From contig CAYNNP010000093.1 in NCBI GenBank assembly GCA_964398215.1, forward strand, positions 1 to 22,650: a stretch of DNA of 22,650 nt, in the 5' to 3' direction. Made by a program: the position numbers and the translations under genes. This document shows positions 15,452 to 22,650 of this stretch, in pieces. The notes under the pieces are model-generated. The model saw only the letters and a program-made list of their open reading frames with translations, made no database searches and had not been told where the DNA came from. Position 1 is the stretch's first letter; each line of letters opens with the position of its first letter. Source of the stretch: CAYNNP01 sp964398215. Lineage in GTDB: Bacteria; Planctomycetota; Planctomycetia; Pirellulales; Pirellulaceae.

Positions 15452-15755
15452 AGTTAGGCTCTCGTTAAGAAAGTGTCCGCGCGTACCGTTGGCGGACTAA
15501 TATTGAGAAAGCTTTGCTTATCGCTATTGCCTGCATTGCCGGTCTTTCTTCCATAGACTGAATCAGACCAATTCAATCGCGAAACACTCACGAATCGACA
15601 GGTTGTGCGGATAAAACCCCTGCCTTGTAAAACTTTGTCGATTGCGACACCCTTTCGGGTTGCTCGGGTTGATCAGCTCATGCTGTTGAAAAATCCGTAC
15701 ATTCGGATCTATGTGAACGGCTCGTGCGCGTCATGCCGCCGATGTACAGCTAGGT
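15452..15755. other. Divergent promoter region between the c-di-GMP gene and the export operon
   Basis: 304 bases between two divergent starts; both promoters should lie here. An open frame from 15605 runs into the TolC gene in another phase and has no protein-like features. No convincing operator, riboswitch or precursor-peptide gene was recognised. Confidence 0.55.
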
Positions 15756-17879
15756 ATGTGTACAGAATGGAAGGTATCGACGCTCAAGCAACCTGCGCAA
15801 CGGGTAGCTTGCATCACCAAAATTGCATTTGCAGTTGTTCTGGTTGCTGCTGCGCTGCCAGTTGGCCAAGCTTATTCGCAACCACCCAGCGACGATTCGA
15901 AAGAGATTTACGTTCGAGCAAGCGAACAGCCAAATCTGATTCAACCGCAGTTGCCTCCCGCCCAGCCGGATAACCAAGTCGAAATCGAGAGCCCACTCCC
16001 CCCTCGCCAGAGAGTCGTGCCTCCGGTTACACCCGCATCGCAAATTTTCAATCGTGGTGCGCCGCAGCAGAGCCAAGTAGTGAATGCTGCCAACAACGAC
16101 ATCATGTGGTGGGAATCAAAGACGAACGAACTGCTGCTGAAACGTCAACGTTGGGTGCAGTTTGACATGCCGCTGATCCTGACCGACACGCTTGTTCATA
16201 GCCCACAGATAAAACGAGTTTCCAGTCGAGCGAGCATTGCGCTTGAACGAATCACGCAACAAGAAGCCGCATTCGATCCAACACTCCTACTGGGCGCCGA
16301 TACAGGCCGCACAAATAGTCCAGTCGGAAACTCGTTGACCACTGGTGGGGACAGTCGTTTGCGAGAAGAAACGCTCGACCTGCGTGGCGGCGTTCAGCGA
16401 CGGACACGAAACGGTGCAACTCTGGACGTGTCCCAACGCCTGAGCTTGCTGGACAGTAACAGTACGTTTCTCATTCCTGAAAACCAAGGCATCTCGGACT
16501 TAAGTATCAGTCTTACGCACCCATTGTTGGCCCGAAAAGGTCGCCGTTACAACGAGCGGCTTTTGACACAGGCAAAAATCGACAGCCAGATTGCTTGGCA
16601 AGACATGCGTGCGGATGTCGAACAGCGAATCGCTAGCGTCATGACAACGTATTGGGAGTTGTACGAAGCGCGCTGCCACGTGATTCAACAACGTGATCTG
16701 CTAGCACGTGGAGAACGTGTCGAAGCACTTATCTTGGCACGAACTGGCTACGATTCAAGCCGAATTGAACTAGCAAAAGTTCGGCAGCGCATCGCGCGAC
16801 GCTACGATCGACTGATTGCCCAAGTAGCGACGATCAAACGTATGCAAAGCCGACTTGCAACTCTGGTCGGTTCCGATGCGTTGTTTGGTGCAAATTCAGA
16901 TCTTGAACTCTTGCCCAAGACCAAACCGATTTCGCCTGCAAAATACTGGGAGCTACACGACACGTTGATACAGGGGGCTCAGTTCCGACCAGATATCCGC
17001 GCGGCGGTCAACGAACTGGAGGCCGCAGCCCTTCAAGTCCACGTTGCAAAAACTGAGTTGGTGCCGGAGCTGAACGCTATTTTTGACGTGTCGATGGGAG
17101 CCATCAGTGATGACTTTGACATAGCAAACTCGTTGAGCGAACAGCACCGAACCGGACCAGGAATCGCTGGCGGACTGCAGTTTCAAATGCCGCGCGGAAG
17201 ACGCTTGGCACACAGCCGCAAACGCGAAGCCAACCACTACTACCAACAAAAATCTAAAGCGTTGCAGGAAGCAATGCTGCAGGCAAGGTTCCAGATCGAA
17301 ACACGGTACATCGAACTAACGCGAACCATCGACCAACATCAGTCCAAACGAACTCTGGTCGAGGCCGCTCGCGAGGAAGAATATGTGTTGACCAGGCGAT
17401 GGGAATTGATCGCGGGCGATGGCAGTGCAATCGGCGTTGTGCTTGAAAACCTCCTGGATGCTCAGCAACGGCGAACGGACGCAGAAATAGAAATGGTCTC
17501 AACCCAGACCGACTACATGATTGCAATGGTCGAGTTGCAACGCGCGATCGGCAAGCTACTTGTCAATGAGGGAATAACGCCCACACGCGCTGATTCCGAC
17601 AACAGCATTGATTTTAGCCTGACCGACACGCAGCCGATCAACACCCTTCCCGTAACTACGACAGTCCACCCAGCGATCACACCGATCATTACCGAACACG
17701 CACAATACGCTCCTGTTACCGCCGAACAAACACTGGTGCAAAATCCGGAACCGACCGTGTTGATTGGACAGCCTGAACTCAACTCGCCCACACAAACGAT
17801 CACACCTGCGCTCAACCCGCCCGCGTCACAAAACACAAAACCAACGAAACTCAGTGAGCTTCCCTATGTTAGGCGCTAA
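15756..17879 (+). CDS. TolC-family outer membrane efflux protein with extended ends
   Basis: 707 residues against about 430-500 for a typical TolC/OprM. A signal peptide (hydrophobic core IAFAVVLVAAALPVG, cleavage near residue 40) is followed by a Pro/Gln-rich segment (about 41-110). The core (about 130-605) shows the family's two repeats of long amphipathic helices (for example 259-365 and 405-600) separated by short beta segments, including the paired signatures ISLTHPLLARKGR (251-263) and LQFQMPRGRRLAHSRK (474-489). Residues about 606-707 form a Thr/Pro-rich tail. It should form the trimeric outer-membrane exit duct. It is the first gene of a four-gene operon and overlaps the next gene by 14 nt. 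The start lacks a strong ribosome-binding site, but no better in-frame start is near. Confidence 0.87.
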   Translation: MCTEWKVSTLKQPAQRVACITKIAFAVVLVAAALPVGQAYSQPPSDDSKEIYVRASEQPNLIQPQLPPAQPDNQVEIESPLPPRQRVVPPVTPASQIFNRGAPQQSQVVNAANNDIMWWESKTNELLLKRQRWVQFDMPLILTDTLVHSPQIKRVSSRASIALERITQQEAAFDPTLLLGADTGRTNSPVGNSLTTGGDSRLREETLDLRGGVQRRTRNGATLDVSQRLSLLDSNSTFLIPENQGISDLSISLTHPLLARKGRRYNERLLTQAKIDSQIAWQDMRADVEQRIASVMTTYWELYEARCHVIQQRDLLARGERVEALILARTGYDSSRIELAKVRQRIARRYDRLIAQVATIKRMQSRLATLVGSDALFGANSDLELLPKTKPISPAKYWELHDTLIQGAQFRPDIRAAVNELEAAALQVHVAKTELVPELNAIFDVSMGAISDDFDIANSLSEQHRTGPGIAGGLQFQMPRGRRLAHSRKREANHYYQQKSKALQEAMLQARFQIETRYIELTRTIDQHQSKRTLVEAAREEEYVLTRRWELIAGDGSAIGVVLENLLDAQQRRTDAEIEMVSTQTDYMIAMVELQRAIGKLLVNEGITPTRADSDNSIDFSLTDTQPINTLPVTTTVHPAITPIITEHAQYAPVTAEQTLVQNPEPTVLIGQPELNSPTQTITPALNPPASQNTKPTKLSELPYVRR

Positions 17880-18750
17880 ATACACAGCAACATTTGCCAT
17901 TCTTGTTTGTTGTCTGGCCAATCAATCCGCGACCGCTCAAACGGTCTACGAAGGCTTTACAAAACCATTGAACGAGATCCGGGTCGCTGCGATCGAAATT
18001 GGGCGACTGTCGACATTGGATGTTGACGTCGGGCACCGTGTCCAAAAAGGACAGATGCTGGCACATCTTGAAGATTCGATGCAACGGTCTGCTTTCGAGT
18101 ACAGAAAGCTGCAGTCGCAAATGACCGGAGAACTGCTCGCCGCAAAAGCCGAAGAAAAAATGCAAAGGCTTCGCGTACAACAATTGGAGAGACTAGGCGG
18201 ACAGTCAATGGCTCGACCCAATGAAGTGCTTCGCTCGAAAGCGGATTTGGAAATTGCGGTTGCTCGCCGCATTAGCGCTGAAGAGCAAACTCAATTGCGA
18301 AAGGCCGATTTGCAGCAGGCACAAGTTCAGCTTGACCGAAGACAAATCGTTGCTCCGGCAAACGGAATCGTTGCTGAAGTCTTTCATCGACCGGGTGAAT
18401 ATATTTCGCCCGGAGATCCAGCGATCTTGCGATTGTTGGTCGTCGAAAAGCTACTGGCCGTTTTCAATGTGCCAGCAGAAGACATCAAGCACATGAAGAT
18501 CAAACAGAAAGCAGAGGTCTATCTGCGCAGCACGTCAAAGACAGTTCCTGGCACAATCGCTTCGATCGCCCCAATCATCGACGGCGAAAGTGGCACAATC
18601 GAAGTCAGCGTTGCACTGGACAACAGCGACGGTTCGTTGTTGGTGGGTGATCGCTGCACGATGCAATTATTCGGAACGCACTCGGCCCGATTGCCTCCAG
18701 TAACAACACGAGTCGATGCGCCTGGGATTGGAGCGACAAAGAACCGATGA
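17866..18750 (+). CDS. Periplasmic adaptor (HlyD/RND-type membrane fusion protein)
   Basis: 294 residues from the ATG at 17866, inside the last codons of the TolC gene; the frame extends upstream but that part overlaps TolC and lacks a signal peptide. From this start there is a clean signal peptide (FAILVCCLANQSATA, cleavage before Gln25). The barrel-sandwich hybrid strands (RVAAIEIGRLSTLDVDVGHRV, and QIVAPANGIVAEVFHRPGE at 160-178) flank a coiled-coil hairpin (about 70-155), and a beta-barrel follows (about 185-270). This is the classic adaptor layout that links an inner-membrane component to TolC. It has no membrane anchor beyond the signal. It overlaps the TolC gene by 14 nt and the next gene by 4 nt (ATGA), implying translational coupling. 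Confidence 0.88.
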   Translation: MLGAKYTATFAILVCCLANQSATAQTVYEGFTKPLNEIRVAAIEIGRLSTLDVDVGHRVQKGQMLAHLEDSMQRSAFEYRKLQSQMTGELLAAKAEEKMQRLRVQQLERLGGQSMARPNEVLRSKADLEIAVARRISAEEQTQLRKADLQQAQVQLDRRQIVAPANGIVAEVFHRPGEYISPGDPAILRLLVVEKLLAVFNVPAEDIKHMKIKQKAEVYLRSTSKTVPGTIASIAPIIDGESGTIEVSVALDNSDGSLLVGDRCTMQLFGTHSARLPPVTTRVDAPGIGATKNR

Positions 18751-20075
18751 TTGGGGAAACTGCTTCTACATCACCGACCGCCACCGGCAACTTCGCGCTG
18801 GCTCCAGGAGCAGAGGTCCAGAAACCAACGATCAGCACGGTTACGGTTGCACTTGAAATCGTTGGGCGCGTCGCCAAGGGCATGACGCGGCGAGATTCAA
18901 TGGAGCAACTCGCGCACGGACTGGCAAAGTATTTTCCGGCATCAAGTGTTCGATGTGCGTTGGGCAATCAAGAACAGCTTGGCCAGTTTTTTGACAATCG
19001 CCTGGGATGGATCGGAGTCGAAAGCAGTCTATTCACTGATACAAACGAACTGTGGCCCAACCTGCCGCTGCACAAACGCGACGCACAACTTGTCGGCCGT
19101 GATCTATTCCTGATCATGCCAGACGATACCACCAACCAATCCCTAGTGGCTTGGATTCAAAGTGACTTGCTGGTGGAGGCTAAACATGATTGGATCGGCG
19201 AAATGCTGCCCGCGCTTTCGACAGTGTTTTGGCGTCGCCCCGCAATTGACTTCAGTCGATACTGGCGCCAAATTGGGCTTGGCAACGCCGCCTGGCTGGC
19301 AATCGCTTTGGCGCTAGTATGTTTGGTGACTTTGTTTCCGATTCGATATCGCGTTGCTTGCCGCGCCGTGGTTCAACCCGTGCAGCAGCGCCTGATCGCG
19401 GCACCGTTCGAAGCGACCCTACTGAAGGCTCATTTTTCTCCAGGTGATTCGGTCAAGCAGGGGCAAGTACTGGTTTCGTTTGATGGTCGCCCCCTGCGAC
19501 TTGAACTGGAGTCCGTCAAGGCAGAGATACAGCAGTATTCAAAACAACAAGACGTCGCGCTCGCCACCGGCAAAATCGCCGAAGCTCAACAGGCTGGATT
19601 AAAACACCGGCAGCTTTCGCGGCAGCGTGACCTGTTGCAACATCGTCTGACGCAACTTCAAGTACTCAGTCCGGCTGATGGCGTGGTCGTTAGCGGTGAC
19701 CTGCAAGAATATGTTGGATCGCCTTTGACCACAGGACAAGTCATCGCGGAAGTTGCGCCGCTGGACAAAATGGTCATCGAAGTAGAAATCCCAGACTACG
19801 AAATCGCTTTCGTGCCAGAAGGCGCGGAAGCCAAAATCAAACTCAATGGCGTTGGTGGTCCTTCGATTCGAACGGCGTTGGCGGAAGTCTACCCGTCAGC
19901 AGAAGTTCGCGAGGACACAAACGTGTTCATTGGCAAAGTCGAAACCGCCAACAAAGATTCTCGATTGCGTCCCGGAATGCGCGGCGAAGCAACGACGTAT
20001 GGTCCCCGCCGCCCGCTGATTTGGCCATGGATACGCGGCGGCTACGAGCGGGTTCTTTGGTGGATGGGGTACTGA
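18747..20075 (+). CDS. Membrane-anchored HlyD-family adaptor with cytoplasmic N-terminal domain
   Basis: 442 residues. Unlike the preceding adaptor it has no signal peptide. The first 165 residues are a soluble domain with a GAF-like start (VALEIVGRVAKGMTRRDSME, 34-53), but it is too diverged to be sure. A single membrane helix (about 180-198; AWLAIALALVCLVTLFPI) is followed by a periplasmic adaptor part: barrel-sandwich strands (LIAAPFEATLLKAHFSPGDSV, and VLSPADGVVVSGDL at 306-319), a short coiled-coil hairpin (about 250-305) and a beta-barrel to about residue 418. The C-terminus is a basic/aromatic segment ending RVLWWMGY. The cytoplasmic domain could pass a signal to the exporter. It overlaps the previous gene by 4 nt and is 16 nt from the next. 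Confidence 0.85.
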   Translation: MIGETASTSPTATGNFALAPGAEVQKPTISTVTVALEIVGRVAKGMTRRDSMEQLAHGLAKYFPASSVRCALGNQEQLGQFFDNRLGWIGVESSLFTDTNELWPNLPLHKRDAQLVGRDLFLIMPDDTTNQSLVAWIQSDLLVEAKHDWIGEMLPALSTVFWRRPAIDFSRYWRQIGLGNAAWLAIALALVCLVTLFPIRYRVACRAVVQPVQQRLIAAPFEATLLKAHFSPGDSVKQGQVLVSFDGRPLRLELESVKAEIQQYSKQQDVALATGKIAEAQQAGLKHRQLSRQRDLLQHRLTQLQVLSPADGVVVSGDLQEYVGSPLTTGQVIAEVAPLDKMVIEVEIPDYEIAFVPEGAEAKIKLNGVGGPSIRTALAEVYPSAEVREDTNVFIGKVETANKDSRLRPGMRGEATTYGPRRPLIWPWIRGGYERVLWWMGY

Positions 20076-20091
20076 AGCGAGAATTCAAGCA

Positions 20092-22215
20092 ATGGAAAAT
20101 CCTGCTCCACCACAGCCAAACGAACCAGCAATCTGCCCGGCTCTGGATCCGTGTGTCACATTCTCGGATCGAACCTACGGCGGCGTCAATTCATACGTCG
20201 TTCATCACCCGGTACGGAGCAAGTATTTTCGGTTGGGCGCGGAAGAATACTTCATCGTTAGATTGCTGGACGGAAAACGCAGCGTTGGCGAAATCGGTGA
20301 CCAAGCTCGCGCGGCGGGTGTCCAATGGTCCGATGAAAAAATTGCCAGCCTGGTCGCACAGTTGACTCAAAACGGATTGCTTTCCGTAGCAACTCCGCAA
20401 CAACCCGAGGCAGAAGCAAAAAGCCTGCCGTTGATGCACCGTATTCTCAAACTGCTGTCCTTCACCGTCAGTCAACGCTTGCCACTGACCAACGGTGATC
20501 GCATTGCCAGTCGCTTGGTCGGCACACTCGGCCATGCGTTTTCGTTTCCAGCGATGATCGTTTGGGCGCTGTTGGTCGGCAGTGGCTTGCTGGTTGTATT
20601 CAACTCTGGGAAGGAGTTTTCCGACGAACTGATACGGATTTTCGATCCTGGGATTTGGCCGCTACTGATTCTATTGTGGTGCGTTGCAAAAATCATTCAT
20701 GAACTTGGGCATGCCGTTTGTGCGAAATACCACGGGGTCAAAGTCGGCAAGGCTGGTGTCATGTTCTTCCTGCTCGCGCCACTCGCCTACGTGGATGTGA
20801 CTGACGCCTGGAAACTTCGTCGGCGCAGTCAACGTGTTCAGATAGCGCTAGCCGGTGTCTACTTGGAGCTCGGCATCGCAGCGATCGCGGCGTGGGCCTG
20901 GTGGTACTTGCCCGCTGGAATGTGCAAACACATTGCCGCGCAGATATTTGTTGTTGCAGGCCCGGCAACCTTGCTGGTCAACGCCAACCCACTGCTTCGT
21001 CTGGATGGATATTATCTGCTGTCGGATCTATTAGAGATTCCGAATCTGCGCATGCACGGGCGCCGGCAATTGGGCGGACAGCTTTCTAGTTGGTTGGTGT
21101 CGATTCCGGCAAAACCGCCACTATTGCAAGGCTGGCGACGGCACTTCGCAACCGCACACGCGTTCTGTTCTGTGATTTTTCAATTCTTTTGGATGGGCGG
21201 TCTGGTCTTTGCGGTCGCAACTTGGGCGAGAGGATTGGGGATCGTACTGGCATGTTGTGCGGGGCTACTGTGGGGCGTGATTCCATTGGTCCGCTGGGGC
21301 ATGTCGGTTTGGAATCATGAACCTGGTGGAAGCTGGAAACTGAGCAAGCCGCGAAGACGATTGATTGGGCTTGCACTGACATCGATTTTGGTCGCGCAGT
21401 ACTTTGCACTTCAAGCGTCGCCGTTTGCAAGACGCGTGCCTGTGATTGTGCAACACAAAGACGAACAGATCGCCCGCGCTCGCGTCGCTGGATTCGTCGA
21501 CGAAGTCTTTGTGACTAGCGGTCAGAAAGTATCCAAAGGCATGTTGCTGTTGAAACTTCGTCAGCCGCAGTTGGTCGTTCAGCAAGAGCAACACAAAGAT
21601 GATTTGGAGATGGCGCAGCGGCGCGCGATCCAGTTCCGCGGCCAAGGCGACATTGCTGGATCGCTTGCTGAAACGGCCAAGGCGAATAGTCTTCGGCGTC
21701 AGCTGCAAGAGATGGACGAACAAGTCGCGCATCTGATGGTCGTTGCCGAGCGTGATGGGATAGTCACATCGCCCTACACAAAGAAGCTTGTTGGATCCTA
21801 CGTATCCAAAGGAGACGAGCTTGTACGCATCGCGGACCCAACTGACAAAGAGTTGTTGATCAGCGTCGGCGAAAACGACGTCGAGGCTTATGAGCAATCG
21901 ATCGGAAAGCTAGCCAGGGTACGGATCAGGGGCGGTACGGAATTGAAAGCCACACCAGCGGAGCTTCGCCCCAGGGCAAGGCAAATTCTAAACCACCAAG
22001 CACTTGCAGCATCCGCAGGAGGACCGATCGCCGTCGAACCGTCAGAGTCTGCCGACAAGCTCCGATACGTAACGCCACAATTCCACGGCGTAATAGATTT
22101 GGACAGTCGCATCGGCCGCAGACTTCGCGCTGGCCAGATCGGGATGATGACGATTGCAGACAATCGGTCACTATTCAAGCGAATCTACGACGCAGCATCA
22201 TCAGTCCAGCAGTAA
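20092..22215 (+). CDS. M50 zinc metalloprotease fused to PqqD-like and HlyD-like domains
   Basis: 707 residues. Residues about 20-100 resemble a PqqD-type winged helix (EEYFIVRLLDGKRSVGEIGD, 51-70). Several membrane helices follow (about 152-170, 188-202, 250-272, 280-297, 355-400, 422-440). The protease signatures are IIHELGHAVCAKYHG (201-215; His203, Glu204, His207) and NANPLLRLDGYY (297-308), with Asp305 as the likely third zinc ligand, as in site-2/YydH-type M50 proteins. The C-terminal 450-690 is a periplasmic HlyD-like part (RARVAGFVDEVFVTSGQKV; VAERDGIVTSPY at 551-562) with a coiled-coil hairpin between. It is probably the inner-membrane core of the operon's machine, cutting or guiding a peptide or membrane protein. 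No energising ATPase or pump is nearby. The substrate is unknown. Confidence 0.88.
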   Translation: MENPAPPQPNEPAICPALDPCVTFSDRTYGGVNSYVVHHPVRSKYFRLGAEEYFIVRLLDGKRSVGEIGDQARAAGVQWSDEKIASLVAQLTQNGLLSVATPQQPEAEAKSLPLMHRILKLLSFTVSQRLPLTNGDRIASRLVGTLGHAFSFPAMIVWALLVGSGLLVVFNSGKEFSDELIRIFDPGIWPLLILLWCVAKIIHELGHAVCAKYHGVKVGKAGVMFFLLAPLAYVDVTDAWKLRRRSQRVQIALAGVYLELGIAAIAAWAWWYLPAGMCKHIAAQIFVVAGPATLLVNANPLLRLDGYYLLSDLLEIPNLRMHGRRQLGGQLSSWLVSIPAKPPLLQGWRRHFATAHAFCSVIFQFFWMGGLVFAVATWARGLGIVLACCAGLLWGVIPLVRWGMSVWNHEPGGSWKLSKPRRRLIGLALTSILVAQYFALQASPFARRVPVIVQHKDEQIARARVAGFVDEVFVTSGQKVSKGMLLLKLRQPQLVVQQEQHKDDLEMAQRRAIQFRGQGDIAGSLAETAKANSLRRQLQEMDEQVAHLMVVAERDGIVTSPYTKKLVGSYVSKGDELVRIADPTDKELLISVGENDVEAYEQSIGKLARVRIRGGTELKATPAELRPRARQILNHQALAASAGGPIAVEPSESADKLRYVTPQFHGVIDLDSRIGRRLRAGQIGMMTIADNRSLFKRIYDAASSVQQ

Positions 22216-22650
22216 GCTCCCATCGCTTCTCGGATCAATGACAAAAAATGTGGTGCCCACGTAGCGGAAGTCGTCAAGACTTTTGGCAAACTGCACCACC
22301 ATAGAATCAGAATCAAATCGATAGCTCGGAGACGCTGTGAGTTTTTTGTTTTGTGAGCGGCACGGCGATAGCCGCCGTTTCTGTGGCGTTCGATTCTGTC
22401 GTTTGCGCTGTTCCGGCGTATCGCGTCCTCGGCCCAACATGGTTTTTGGTAACCCGACGCGTGAGCGAGGGACCGGATCAAGATAGATTGTCCCTCGCTC
22501 ATGCGTTTTGTGAGCGGCACGGCGATAGCCGCCGTTTCTGTGGGTCCGATTCTGTCGTCTGCGCTGTTCCGGCACGTATCGCGTCCTCGGCCCAACCTAC
22601 ACCTGATTGGTTTTTGGTAACCCGAGGCGTGAGCGGTGTTAGCATGGGGT
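22216..22650. other. Gene-free 3' spacer filled with repeats
   Basis: From the end of the export operon to the end of the window. Apart from about 130 nt of unrecognised sequence it is a tandem repeat. Minus-strand open frames here (22185-22595) simply translate the repeat. No clear terminator for the operon was found. Confidence 0.65.
22348..22650. repeat. 157-bp tandem repeat combining both dispersed motifs
   Basis: Unit 1 (22348-22504) and unit 2 (22505-22650, cut by the window edge) both begin GTTTTGTGAGCGGCACGG, carry GGCGATAGCC (22364 and 22521) and GCGTCCTCGGCCCAAC, and reach GGTAACCCGA(C/G)GCGTGAGCG (22448 and 22616). They differ by point changes and short indels (unit 2 has extra CTACACCTGATT-like sequence). 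Unit 1 also keeps part of the right arm (TCCCTCGCTCATGCG) of the long inverted repeat. Confidence 0.88.

Noticed and set aside
15605..15973. Plus-strand open frame of 122 codons before and inside the TolC gene, considered as a precursor peptide or small gene
   Set aside because: It overlaps the TolC signal-peptide region in another phase, has no ribosome-binding site, and its composition is that of a shadow frame.
17513..17836. Minus-strand frame of 107 codons within the TolC tail
   Set aside because: Antisense of the Thr/Pro-rich low-complexity tail; no start signal and no independent evidence.
22185..22595. Minus-strand open frames of 124-136 codons with internal repetition
   Set aside because: The internal repetition is just translation of the 157-bp tandem repeat.
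22348..22650. Possible CRISPR array
   Set aside because: Only two long units with similar sequence throughout; there are no short identical repeats with unique spacers.

Overview
The window looks like chromosomal DNA of a planctomycete, most likely close to Rhodopirellula/Pirellulaceae. This is inferred from three things. Gene-poor spacers carry copies of a dispersed repeat with the core ACGCGTCGGGTTACC. Several predicted proteins look lineage-restricted (a proline-rich AAA+ ATPase, an excisionase-type HTH fused to a PTS EIIA domain, and a large secreted protein with no clear family). Genes sit singly or in short runs with long spacers. No rRNA, tRNA, CRISPR array, phage or transposase gene was seen.

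Layout. Positions 1-2567 are on the minus strand: a family-2 glycosyltransferase, a Nif3-like dinuclear-metal protein, and translation initiation factor IF-3 (infC), which has its own terminator and no rpmI/rplT behind it. Positions 2568-3270 hold no gene but contain a long, nearly perfect inverted repeat. At 3280-4229 two small unknown proteins lie on the plus strand and converge on a minus-strand AAA+ ATPase (4247-5890). After a repeat-bearing spacer come three minus-strand genes: a possible degenerate receiver-domain protein, an HTH-EIIA fusion, and a 95-residue coiled-coil protein. A strong hairpin terminator separates the last two. A secreted protein of about 924 residues and a 73-residue protein follow on the plus strand. 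Next are a minus-strand beta-carbonic anhydrase and a minus-strand membrane-bound PAS-GGDEF-HD-GYP c-di-GMP protein.

The most notable locus is the tightly packed plus-strand operon at 15756-22215: a TolC-type outer-membrane factor with long extensions, a periplasmic HlyD/MFP adaptor, a second membrane-anchored adaptor with a cytoplasmic N-terminal domain, and a multi-pass M50 zinc metalloprotease. The protease has a PqqD-like N-terminus and a HlyD-like C-terminus. The genes overlap by 14 and 4 nt and are then separated by 16 nt. No ABC, RND or MFS pump is encoded, so the M50-HlyD fusion may be the inner-membrane core of an envelope-spanning export or processing machine. The c-di-GMP gene is divergent from this operon across about 300 bp.

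The window ends in a 157-bp tandem duplication that combines both dispersed repeat motifs seen elsewhere here.
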